Assembly (NCBI GenBank): GCA_039815505.1
Contig: JBCBZE010000022.1
Location: 1-20,685, forward strand
Reading direction: 5' to 3'
Length of the DNA: 20,685 nucleotides
Origin: CANLWN01 sp039815505
GTDB taxonomy: Bacteria > Bacteroidota > Bacteroidia > Flavobacteriales > Flavobacteriaceae
This document shows positions 13,369 to 20,685 of this stretch, piece by piece (the stretch's first letter is position 1; each line of letters begins with the position of its first letter). The notes below the pieces were generated by a model, which saw nothing but the letters and a program-made list of their open reading frames with translations, did no database searches and was not told the DNA's origin. Made by a program: the position numbers and the translations under genes.

Positions 13369-15276
13369 ATGAAAAAGATTATTTTGATTTTCACGGTTAT
13401 ATTATGTATTAGCTGTGAAAAAGAAGTTTTAGTTGAACAATCAACAAATGTAAGTTTGGTTAATATCATTCCTGAAACATCTGGAAATTGTTCAAATGGA
13501 GGTTATACCATTGAAACGGGAATAGACATAAACAATAACGGAATTTTAGAGAGCGGTGAAGTCCAGGCAACAAATTTTATATGCAACCAAGCTGATGGTG
13601 AAAACGAACTTAATAGTTTAATAAACGTTATCGAAGAACCCATTTCTGAAAATTGTCCTAATGGAGGGTTTAAAGTTGAAACGGGAATAGACATAGATAA
13701 CAGCGGAATTTTAGAGAGCGGTGAGGTTCAGGTAACAAGTTTTATATGCAACGGAACTGATGGTGAAAATGGACTTATTAGTTTAATAAACATTATCGAA
13801 GAACCCATTTCTGAAAATTGCCCTAATGGAGGGTTTAAAGTTGAAACGGGAATAGACATAAACAATAACGGAATTTTAGAGAGTGGTGAAGTTCAGGCAA
13901 CAAATTTTATATGCAACCAAGCTGATGGTGAAAATGGACTTAATAGTTTGATAAACATTATCGAAGAACCAATTGGTGAAAACTGCCCCAATGGAGGTTT
14001 TAAAATTGAAACGGGAATAGACATAAATACTAACGGAATTTTAGAGAGCGATGAAGTGCAGGCAACAAATTTTATATGCAATCAAGAAGAGGATGTACCA
14101 AACAATATAAACACCCAGTATGATATTGAAGGTATTTTGACATATGGTCAATCTTTAGCTGTAAGTGCTGGTGCCAGTGATCAATCTGGTGATTTTAAAA
14201 ACTCTTTGGCTTTCATTGGAGGTAATTCAGTTGTTGGAGACATAGATGTGAATTCTTTTGTAGAAATTGAAAATAGTTCAAATGTAGAATATGCACCTGT
14301 TATGGCATCAACCTTGGTAGCTTTAGGCTTAATTGAATCTGAAAACAATATAGATATAAACCAATTAGGATATCAATATTTACCCTTAACCGGTGGTGTT
14401 AGTGGAGGATCTGTTTCCAGAATGAATAAAGGAACCACAGCATATCAAAATGTTATAAATGCGATAACATCCGCAAAAACATTGGCAAATCAACAGGGCA
14501 AAACTTTTGCGTGGAGAGTAATAAATTGGGTTCAAGGAGAATCCAACAGATTTGATACGAAACAAGAGTATTATGATAAGGTAGAATTGTTGTTTAACAA
14601 TTTTAATTCAGACATTAAAAATATAACCGGACAATCTGAAGATATTATTTTTATAATTCATCAAACCAGCCCTTGGCTTGGTAGAGATCTGGGCAGTGGG
14701 GTGATGACAGAGATGAATGTTCAAGAGGCACAATTACAATTAGCCAATGATAAAGATAATGTCTATTTAGATGGTGGTAGTTATCAATTCATTTATGGGG
14801 ATCGTTTTCATCCTGTAGATCAAGCAACCGTAGGTTTAAAACAAGGTGTTGTCTTAAAAAGAGTTTTAAATGACGAAAAAAAATGGAAAACCTTTAGGCC
14901 TATTTCTCACCAAGTGACTTCAGATGGGACGCAATATTTTATTTATTTAAAATTTGATGTACCCACAAAACCAGCTAGATTTGATACTAGTGGTGATATT
15001 TGGCACAATCCCAATGGTAAACAGCAAAACTATGGATTTGAAGTACTGAACAATGGAATTGAACAACAAACGGCAGAGCCTTTTATAACATTGGAAGATA
15101 CGGTTGTTTTAACTACATCAACTGATCCAACCGGTATGACCATTAGATATGCGGTCAACGGACATCAAGGAGGTGGAAATTTATGTGATAGCCAAAATAT
15201 AATCATCAGAAACAAACGTACCGATTACGTAATTGATAATTTTGCCGTAGGATTTAGTGAATATATAATTGATTAA
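13369..15276 (+). CDS. Lipoprotein with four tandem Asp/Asn-rich repeats and an SGNH/sialate O-acetylesterase-like domain
   Basis: A 635-residue surface protein. The N terminus is a type II signal peptide with lipidated C16 (LCISC). Residues 30-242 are four tandem copies of about 55 residues, each with NCxNGG, TGIDINNNGILES and FICN. The D-I-N-N-N-G-I-L-E loop resembles a calcium-binding EF-hand-like loop, and the two Cys per copy could pair. The repeat resembles the one called DUF7151 (from memory). Residues about 252-490 are an SGNH-hydrolase-like esterase: YGQSL with candidate nucleophile S262, WVQGESN (387-393) and DRFHP with D478/H481. A beta-rich C-terminal part follows. I infer deacetylation of an extracellular glycan; the substrate is unknown. 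The gene is clearly more A+T rich than the housekeeping genes around it. Confidence 0.85.
   Translation: MKKIILIFTVILCISCEKEVLVEQSTNVSLVNIIPETSGNCSNGGYTIETGIDINNNGILESGEVQATNFICNQADGENELNSLINVIEEPISENCPNGGFKVETGIDIDNSGILESGEVQVTSFICNGTDGENGLISLINIIEEPISENCPNGGFKVETGIDINNNGILESGEVQATNFICNQADGENGLNSLINIIEEPIGENCPNGGFKIETGIDINTNGILESDEVQATNFICNQEEDVPNNINTQYDIEGILTYGQSLAVSAGASDQSGDFKNSLAFIGGNSVVGDIDVNSFVEIENSSNVEYAPVMASTLVALGLIESENNIDINQLGYQYLPLTGGVSGGSVSRMNKGTTAYQNVINAITSAKTLANQQGKTFAWRVINWVQGESNRFDTKQEYYDKVELLFNNFNSDIKNITGQSEDIIFIIHQTSPWLGRDLGSGVMTEMNVQEAQLQLANDKDNVYLDGGSYQFIYGDRFHPVDQATVGLKQGVVLKRVLNDEKKWKTFRPISHQVTSDGTQYFIYLKFDVPTKPARFDTSGDIWHNPNGKQQNYGFEVLNNGIEQQTAEPFITLEDTVVLTTSTDPTGMTIRYAVNGHQGGGNLCDSQNIIIRNKRTDYVIDNFAVGFSEYIID
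13456..14094 (+). repeat. Four tandem in-frame coding repeats, about 165 bp each
   Basis: Copies lie at about 13456-13617 (162 bp), 13618-13782 (165 bp), 13783-13947 (165 bp) and 13948-14094 (the last shortened to about 147 bp). Copies 2 and 3 are nearly identical at the DNA level, for example around TCGAAGAACCCATTTCTG, while copies 1 and 4 have drifted more. This indicates recent duplication inside the array and scope for copy-number change. Confidence 0.9.
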
Positions 15277-15396
15277 AATAACTTTGGACAAGACCATGTA
15301 AAAAAATTACCGTTAAAGGCATACGCACAAAAATCCTTTCAGTTTTTCATAGGTAGTTAGCGGCAATTTCAATTGACATCAGTCAAAAAATAAAAT

Positions 15397-16839
15397 ATGA
15401 AACTTATATTTTACCTACTACTCGTTTGTTTTGTTGCAGGTTGTTCAAACAAGAAAAAAACAGGCAGTCCGTATTTCAATCTTCAAAGTACTTTTCTAAA
15501 AGAATCCAATACAATCAACCCCTTAATTCATGGTGTTTGGAAATCCATTGGAAACGGATATTACCTTGAAGCTAGAAAGGATAGTATCTTACTTTACAGC
15601 TATACGAATAGCTTCTGTTATAAAGAAAAGAACGATTATCTGGAAGGTTTGTTAAATTCCCAAAGTCAATTTAGTATAAGAGAAGATACACTAGGGATCT
15701 ATCTAACCGATTTTGGTGATAATACTCAAATTCTACAAACAAAAAAAGACTTTATCAAGGTTGATCGACTTCCTAAGCATACAATCGGATTTTCAGAGCT
15801 GGTTGAATTGAGTTCTAAAAGGTCCTTTAAACTGTATCTGGAGACAATGCAAGAAAATTATGCCTTTAGTAAAGAAAGAAACTTGAACTGGACAGATATA
15901 ATAGATAATGATAGCATACCACTGGGCAATGGAGACCTGTTCCATGCAATGGGGGAAATTGCCAAAATGACAAAAGACCAACATACGAAGGTTATTTCCG
16001 AGAATGGAAAAGCTTTGCAATATAGTATAACACCCGCAGCAGAAATTGTAAAAGAAGCTTTCAAAGAACAATCTGATATAAAGGACCTTAACGAATACTT
16101 CGACTTGTTTTTTAAAACTAGTTATAAGAATATATCGGATAGTCTATTGCAAGGAAATGGACAAAAAATTGCCAATAACAACCTAGAATGGGGTCATTTG
16201 ACAAAAAATATCGGCTATATGAACATTCGTTCTTTCTCGGGTTTCCTTAGTAAAGAATTTTCCAGAAAGCAACAAATAGATAGCCTTAATCGTTACATGC
16301 AGGACATCATAAAAACCTTTGAAGATAAAGATGCGGTCATCATTGATGTTAGCTTCAACTTTGGCGGATATGATGCAACTGCACTCACGATAGCCAGCTA
16401 TTTCACAGAGGAACCTGTTTTTTCCCATAAAACCCAAGTCTATACCAATGGTGAATTTTACGATGAAGATGATGTAGTTATACGACCCACTTATACAAAG
16501 GCATTTACAAAACCAGTCTATGTGCTTATGACCGATATCAGTAGAAGTGCCGCTGAGGGTTTTGCCATGATGATGAACGCTTTACCAAACGTCAAACTTG
16601 TTGGGACGAATACCTTGGGAACATTATCCGGTATGTTGGGAAAATCTATTAGCAATTTTTATACCACCTATTCCAATCAAAGATTAGTGGATTCAAATGG
16701 TGACTTTTTCGAAGTCTCCGGCGTTGAACCTGATATTAAGCTAAAGGTTTTTAGTAAAGATGATGTATTACAAAGCCATAAAAATGCAGTATTTAATTTA
16801 ATAACCATGATTGAAGAAAAAAAAAGCCACTTACCATAG
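15397..16839 (+). CDS. S41-family peptidase, lipoprotein
   Basis: A 480-residue exported protein with a lipobox (VAGC, C16), hence probably anchored in the periplasm or at the cell surface. After an N-terminal domain with no known motif (residues about 20-140) comes an S41 peptidase core: TKDQHTKV with H196, IGYMNIRSFSGF, IIDVSFNFGG (a relaxed form of the D-x-R-x-N-x-GG motif), and the nucleophile region SRSAAE with S384. The Lys of the CtpA-type Ser-Lys dyad is not at its expected place (the segment reads GTNTLGTLSG). The pattern with an early D-x-H-T His fits the tricorn/IRBP-like S41B group better. The C-terminal GVEPDI motif is also family-typical. Substrate unknown. It starts at ATG 15397 in the A+T-rich block behind the tRNA. 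Confidence 0.88.
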   Translation: MKLIFYLLLVCFVAGCSNKKKTGSPYFNLQSTFLKESNTINPLIHGVWKSIGNGYYLEARKDSILLYSYTNSFCYKEKNDYLEGLLNSQSQFSIREDTLGIYLTDFGDNTQILQTKKDFIKVDRLPKHTIGFSELVELSSKRSFKLYLETMQENYAFSKERNLNWTDIIDNDSIPLGNGDLFHAMGEIAKMTKDQHTKVISENGKALQYSITPAAEIVKEAFKEQSDIKDLNEYFDLFFKTSYKNISDSLLQGNGQKIANNNLEWGHLTKNIGYMNIRSFSGFLSKEFSRKQQIDSLNRYMQDIIKTFEDKDAVIIDVSFNFGGYDATALTIASYFTEEPVFSHKTQVYTNGEFYDEDDVVIRPTYTKAFTKPVYVLMTDISRSAAEGFAMMMNALPNVKLVGTNTLGTLSGMLGKSISNFYTTYSNQRLVDSNGDFFEVSGVEPDIKLKVFSKDDVLQSHKNAVFNLITMIEEKKSHLP

Positions 16840-17090
16840 CTATGATTCATAGATATACACCGTAGGCTAATACTTTTAGCTGAATATAATTCCCGTTGCA
16901 ATAAGCTTGGCCTATCAAATTCTATAGGAACGAAATGGTTTTTTGAATAAGTTATGGTAATTTACACTTGAGTCAGGAATACCGACAACAAACCAAAGTA
17001 AGATAGCCCATATAATTTCCGTTTTATTTTAACGAAGTTGGTCGGGAGGTTCTGTTTAATGGAATTAGTATTTAATTTATCATCTATCAC
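16840..17090. other. Intergenic region without recognised feature
   Basis: About 250 A+T-rich bases between the peptidase gene and the small membrane protein gene. I see no RNA gene, terminator with a T run, or TAnnTTTG promoter here. Confidence 0.5.
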
Positions 17091-17564
17091 ATGAAAAAAA
17101 TCATCTTTTCGGTTATTGCTTTTTTCTTTCTAAACACCTCTTTAGGACAGGAAATAGAAATGAAACTTAATCTACTTGGTTATAAATTTATCCAAAACGG
17201 AGAAAAATTAACTTGGAAGCAATTGGTAAATGCCACGGAATCCAATGTAGAAGCAAATCTTCTTATCAAAAAAGCCAAATCCCATAATATGATTTCCAAC
17301 GTTTTGGCATTTGGTGGAGGGGTGCTTATAGGAATTCCCATTGGCCAATCCATCAATGACCGTGACCCAGACTGGGCTTTGGCCTACATTGGTGGAGGAA
17401 TAGCCATAATAGGAATTCCATTCACTTTTAGCGCATTTAACAAGGCAAATGAAGGTGTTGACAAATACAACCTTTCTTTAAAGCCTACATCAGTATCGAC
17501 ATTTGAACCTGAATTCAAAATTGTGGTCAACGGCAATGGCATTGGTCTAAATATAACTTTTTAA
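17091..17564 (+). CDS. Small exported/membrane protein of unknown function
   Basis: A 157-residue protein I cannot assign. It begins with a clear signal peptide (KKIIFSVIAFFFLNTSLGQ, cleavage likely before the Gln). A soluble stretch EMKLNLLGYKFIQNGEKLTWKQL follows, then two Gly-rich hydrophobic segments, about residues 65-84 (VLAFGGGVLIGIPIG) and 96-115 (YIGGGIAIIGIPF), joined by a short charged loop NDRDPDW. The tail is polar and ends in alternating hydrophobic residues GIGLNITF, as for a short outer-membrane-type strand. The two segments could be a membrane hairpin. Proteins of this kind occur as hypotheticals in Flavobacteriia. It is the last gene of the A+T-rich block. Confidence 0.72.
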   Translation: MKKIIFSVIAFFFLNTSLGQEIEMKLNLLGYKFIQNGEKLTWKQLVNATESNVEANLLIKKAKSHNMISNVLAFGGGVLIGIPIGQSINDRDPDWALAYIGGGIAIIGIPFTFSAFNKANEGVDKYNLSLKPTSVSTFEPEFKIVVNGNGIGLNITF

Positions 17565-17633
17565 AGAACCATGTACACAAGTAGGTATTGCTCATTATCG
17601 GCGCTTTAGGATTATACGGTTATTTTCATGTGA

Positions 17634-19868
17634 CTAAAAAGTAACCGATAGTTTAAATCGGGCAAAAAATGGCGTGCCCGGTGTAAAAGTGATTTCGTCC
17701 ACCGCTTGCGTCTCATTGAACAATCTGGTCTCCGTGGCAAACTGGGTTTCGTTCCATTCCGTATCCAAAAGATTCTCCACGATAAGGCCGAGCGACCAAT
17801 TTTTGGAAAAATTATAATTCAGGTTCAGATCGGTTACAAAATAGCCTTCCGCTACAATGGAATTGTCTTCATTTGCCGGTCTATCCTTAATAAAACGGTA
17901 ATTGATACCTCCGGAAAATTTTCCAAGATTCTGAACAGAAAGTCCACCGGACGAAGTAAGGTCAGGGGCAAGTGGAATAAAGTCTTCACCGTCCGGTTCC
18001 TCACTACTTCTCGCATACGTATAGTTAATATCCCCGTTGGCATATAACCAATCGGTCAACTGATAGCGCAATCCAAAATCGATTCCATAGCGTTCTGTTT
18101 TTCCACTGGGCTCCACAATCCCCGCATCCCCAACATATACAAATTCCTGTTGAAGAAACAAGGTCCAAAGTGCGGTATTGATCACTAGGCGATCAAAAGG
18201 CTTTATGATGGCCCCTAGGTCCGCACCAAATGCCGCAGGTAAAGTTCTTTCACCCGTATTTGCCGTAACTACCCGGGTATCATTGGAATGAAAACCAATA
18301 CCTGTCTTGGCAAATAGCTGTACATTGGGCGATGCCGCAAAAATAGCGTTCAATTTAGGGCTTACAATAAACTCGTCCTCGCTTCTGGTCTGGAAAGTAT
18401 CGTCCAAAAAATCCACGTAGTCGAACTTAAAGTAATCCAATCGTAAACCGGGAATAAATGTCCACTTGTTTGTTTTAAGATTTGCACTTATAAAACCAAA
18501 AGCATTGGTTTCATCGACATCTCCAAAGGCCAAACGTTCCAAAGTTTCCCTTCTATTCCGGGTACGTGATAGTTCTACATCGTTAACGTCGTCATATCTG
18601 AACCCAACTCCGGCATTATACTTAAATTGTGTATCATGGTCCCCTATATGCAAGGATCTTTCATATTGCGTCTCGGCTCCCAATATGGTACGGTTTTCTT
18701 TCTGTCGTATTTGATCCCCGTTGATAGGGTCCTCCAAAAAGAAGGTAAAATTAGAGTAGAGCTCAAAATCATATCTGGATACGAAAGCCTTGGATGTGAT
18801 CCGCTGATGTTCATCTAACTGTTTACTATGGTTCAACAATATATTGGACCTCCCAGTAATACCACCCTCGGTATCATCTATAGCTCCAAATCTTCCTATG
18901 ATTCCCTGATCTACGGCGCGTTGCGGAATTTGACCTGAGGCATCCCATTTGCTCTGGAAATGAGAAAGTGTAATGGTCAGCTCCTCATCTTCATAATTGT
19001 TGAAATTATAGCGCCCCATTAAATTAAGCCTATTAAAATTTTGCGGGGAATCGAAGACACCATCCGTGAGTACCAATTCGGAACCTATATAGGCATTGTT
19101 AAATTCACTATCCGCCACTTTTATAAGACCAAGTGCCCTAAATGTATTAAACTGGCCTACCTCGAGCGATATTAGATCCTGGTCTAGTTTCTTTTTTGTT
19201 TCCAGACTTACATATCCTGCCGTATTAAAATTACCTTGATCGGCATAATATGGCCCTTTTCCAAAGTCGATATTATCAATAGTCTCGGGAATGATAAAAT
19301 GCAGATCGGCATATCCTTGCCCATGGGCATGCGAAGGCATGTTTACGGGCAATCCATCCACATCTATGGCTATATCCGTACCATGATCAACATCAAATCC
19401 ACGAAGGAAGAGTTGTTCCGCTTTTCCCCCACCGGCATGTTGACCAATAATGAGGCCCGGAACTTTTCGTAAAATTTCTTGCGCAGATTTTACGGGACTC
19501 GCCTTTACATCAACATTCACAAAATTGGTCAATGCGTTTACTTTTGAAACCAGTACAACCTGGTCTAAAGAAACGGCAGATTCTACCAGTTTCACCTGAA
19601 TAGTGCTATCCAACTGATCTTGCGACACCTTGATCTTGTATTTTTCATAACCGAGAATATTAAAGAAAATAACATCGTCCACAGAAATATCGTCCAACTC
19701 AAAGTATCCCGAAATATCAGAATAGGTATAGAAACCGGTAGTTTCGTTATAAACACTTACTCCTTCTAAGGGGGTGTTATCCATGTTGGTAATGGTACCT
19801 TTTAATTCATGGGCGCGTAAGGCGCCTGCAAAAATTAGAAAGATCCAAATAGTTATATGTGTTTTCAT
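17634..19868 (-). CDS. TonB-dependent outer-membrane receptor with carboxypeptidase-regulatory-like domain
   Basis: A 744-residue outer-membrane receptor. A signal peptide (to about residue 19) is followed by a CarboxypepD_reg-like beta domain (about 20-95, starting LKGTITNMDNTPLEGVSVY), a plug domain (about 115-215, with LRKVPGLIIGQH, LFLRGFDVDHGTDIAIDVDG and NFNTAGYVSLETK), and a 22-strand-type barrel ending with the aromatic terminus FKLSVTF. Energy comes from TonB-ExbBD. It lacks a SusD partner gene next to it, so it is not a typical SusC glycan importer. The plug contains PSHAHGQGYADLHF, a His-rich loop, and the gene upstream codes for a His-rich small protein. From this I infer uptake of a metal ion or metal complex, with zinc or copper as the first guesses; the sequence alone does not prove it. 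Confidence 0.93.
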   Translation of the reverse strand: MKTHITIWIFLIFAGALRAHELKGTITNMDNTPLEGVSVYNETTGFYTYSDISGYFELDDISVDDVIFFNILGYEKYKIKVSQDQLDSTIQVKLVESAVSLDQVVLVSKVNALTNFVNVDVKASPVKSAQEILRKVPGLIIGQHAGGGKAEQLFLRGFDVDHGTDIAIDVDGLPVNMPSHAHGQGYADLHFIIPETIDNIDFGKGPYYADQGNFNTAGYVSLETKKKLDQDLISLEVGQFNTFRALGLIKVADSEFNNAYIGSELVLTDGVFDSPQNFNRLNLMGRYNFNNYEDEELTITLSHFQSKWDASGQIPQRAVDQGIIGRFGAIDDTEGGITGRSNILLNHSKQLDEHQRITSKAFVSRYDFELYSNFTFFLEDPINGDQIRQKENRTILGAETQYERSLHIGDHDTQFKYNAGVGFRYDDVNDVELSRTRNRRETLERLAFGDVDETNAFGFISANLKTNKWTFIPGLRLDYFKFDYVDFLDDTFQTRSEDEFIVSPKLNAIFAASPNVQLFAKTGIGFHSNDTRVVTANTGERTLPAAFGADLGAIIKPFDRLVINTALWTLFLQQEFVYVGDAGIVEPSGKTERYGIDFGLRYQLTDWLYANGDINYTYARSSEEPDGEDFIPLAPDLTSSGGLSVQNLGKFSGGINYRFIKDRPANEDNSIVAEGYFVTDLNLNYNFSKNWSLGLIVENLLDTEWNETQFATETRLFNETQAVDEITFTPGTPFFARFKLSVTF

Positions 19869-19931
19869 TATTGTAATTTTTTGTGATGATTAAGACCATG
19901 CATACCCCATGCCTGCAAAATGCGGGTGGTA

Positions 19932-19957
19932 ACTTTATAACATACCGCTATAAAAGT
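19932..19957. promoter_or_regulatory. Imperfect inverted repeat upstream of the TonB receptor, possible operator
   Basis: ACTTTATA (19932-19939) and TATAAAAGT (19949-19957) are inverted copies apart from one extra A, separated by nine bases. It lies 64-89 bases upstream of the receptor's start. The A+T-rich dyad could bind a metal-responsive regulator, but no specific box is recognised. Confidence 0.3.
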
Positions 19958-20056
19958 TTATACATGGTTTAAAATAAGTGTAGGGATATAAATAAATGCC
20001 TATACCGTCATACTACGCTACGAGACGTACTCGGCGAATAACGCATAAAGCATCCA

Positions 20057-20518
20057 TTAGATACTACGTGGAGGCTCATAAAGCATATAGGGATGACCGT
20101 TTAATAGTTGCGCCGCATCCTGATAGACCTTATCGGGCAATCTAAAAACAAAGGGTTGGGGACAATGTATGTGTCCGGTCAGGAAGTGTTTGTCTATTTT
20201 ATAGTGGGTAATGGAAGAATCGTTTTGATCGCTATCCGTATTAGCCTTTTTAAAAATAGTGTTAAAGAAGGTAATAAAGCTGTGGAGATGTTCTTCCTTG
20301 GCAATGCGGTGTTCTTGGTATACATGTACATTTTTGTGTGTCTTGGATACCGAGTCGTGGGTCAATATAACACTCGGGATTTCCAAACCATGGGTCAAAG
20401 CATGCAACAGGTCGCTACATTGTTGATGCAATGGATTCAACAAATAGCATACCCCCATTAGCATGGCCACCTGTTTTATTATCAATGGTTTCAAGCCTTT
20501 TTTATGTTTTCTTTCCAT
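20057..20518 (-). CDS. Small His-rich protein of unknown function, upstream of the TonB receptor
   Basis: A 153-residue protein I do not recognise by family. It has a basic N terminus (MERKHKKG) and one hydrophobic segment (about residues 12-29, LIIKQVAMLMGVCYLLN), which could be an uncleaved anchor or a signal peptide. The rest is exceptionally rich in histidine (15 of 153), in clusters such as LHALTH, THKNVHVYQEH, EEHLHS and GHIHC, plus a few Cys. This composition suggests binding of Zn, Cu or Ni outside the cytoplasm. It precedes the TonB receptor on the same strand with a 188-base gap that holds an imperfect inverted repeat, so the two may share a function though not necessarily a transcript. 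It starts at ATG 20518. Confidence 0.75.
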   Translation of the reverse strand: MERKHKKGLKPLIIKQVAMLMGVCYLLNPLHQQCSDLLHALTHGLEIPSVILTHDSVSKTHKNVHVYQEHRIAKEEHLHSFITFFNTIFKKANTDSDQNDSSITHYKIDKHFLTGHIHCPQPFVFRLPDKVYQDAAQLLNGHPYMLYEPPRSI

Positions 20519-20572
20519 TTTATGACCCTACTTACGAGAGTTATGGCAATTGGGTTTTATATCTTATAAAAA

Positions 20573-20685
20573 TTATTCCTCCATAAGCATTACTATGGTA
20601 TCCTCTATATAGGATCCGTATTGGGCTATGGTGGGCAATTCAAATATTTTGTTCAAAGGAATCTTCATTTCCAATTCTTCGTTTA
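20573..20685 (-). CDS. C-terminal end of a phosphopantetheine carrier (PCP/ACP) domain protein, partial
   Basis: The minus-strand frame is open from the window edge to TAA at 20573-20575 and gives 36 codons. The residues MKIPLNKIFELPTIAQYGSYIED match the last two helices of a peptidyl/acyl carrier domain, in which a hydrophobic strand-turn (xIPLxxIFExPTI) leads to the final helix. In NRPS and related assembly lines this motif ends the module, and here it ends the protein a few residues later. The Ser that carries phosphopantetheine lies outside the window. It could be the end of a large NRPS/PKS protein or a short stand-alone carrier. The gene lies upstream of the His-rich protein on the same strand, with 54 bases between them. 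Confidence 0.75.
   Translation of the reverse strand, partial: NEELEMKIPLNKIFELPTIAQYGSYIEDTIVMLMEE

Noticed and set aside
13456..14094. CRISPR array
   Set aside because: The repeats are long, in frame, and without unique spacers; they encode protein modules.
17565..17640. att direct repeat of the tRNA-Met 3' end at the far side of the island
   Set aside because: I looked for a copy of the T-arm/acceptor sequence here and found none; the true boundary may be eroded or elsewhere.
18466..18714. Plus-strand open frame opposite the TonB receptor
   Set aside because: It is a shadow of the receptor gene, with no start context or protein character of its own; the same holds for the other frames opposite murA, the kinase and fmt.

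Overview
The window reads as chromosomal DNA of a member of the Bacteroidota, most likely a marine Flavobacteriaceae of the Maribacter/Zobellia/Muricauda kind; the genus is inference. The basis is the gene families (DUF4290, a START-like protein of the Bacteroidota type, a flavobacterial MurA, a TonB-dependent receptor with an N-terminal carboxypeptidase-regulatory-like domain), promoters of the TTG-N19/20-TAnnTTTG type in front of the tRNA and HU genes, and starts without clear Shine-Dalgarno sites.

Layout. 1-424: 3' end of a pirin gene on the plus strand. 449-4134: a tight minus-strand unit transcribed in the order soluble cyclic-nucleotide-domain histidine kinase, response regulator fused to a thioredoxin-reductase-like flavoprotein, UBP-type zinc-finger protein, small GNAT acetyltransferase. 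4260-6607 (minus): DUF493 protein, DUF4290 protein and murA, the last carrying Asp in place of the fosfomycin-target Cys. 6808-10221 (plus): P-loop ATPase, recQ and fmt, nearly without spacers. 10398-10670: HU-family protein with its own promoter and a strong terminator. 10782-11342: YqgE/AlgH protein, convergent with a PLP class IV enzyme (11339-12184), itself downstream of a START-like protein gene (12236-12622).

12758-12834 is tRNA-Met(CAT) with a promoter and terminator. Just behind it lie the broken 3' end of a tyrosine-recombinase gene and a visibly more A+T-rich block with three genes for exported products: a repeat-bearing lipoprotein with an SGNH esterase-like domain, an S41-family peptidase lipoprotein and a small membrane protein. 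I read this block (about 12840-17630) as an old integration at the tRNA gene; the recombinase remnant is visible, but I found no att repeat.

17634-20518 (minus) holds a TonB-dependent receptor with a His-rich plug motif and, upstream, a small His-rich protein, which together suggest a metal-uptake locus. The last 113 bases encode the C-terminal end of a phosphopantetheine carrier domain, probably of an NRPS-like protein running off the window.

The most unusual system is the 449-4134 unit. A cytosolic sensor kinase adjoins a flavin reductase that carries its own receiver domain but has lost both the glutaredoxin-type and the thioredoxin-reductase-type CxxC motifs, and is followed by a ubiquitin-type zinc finger in a bacterium.
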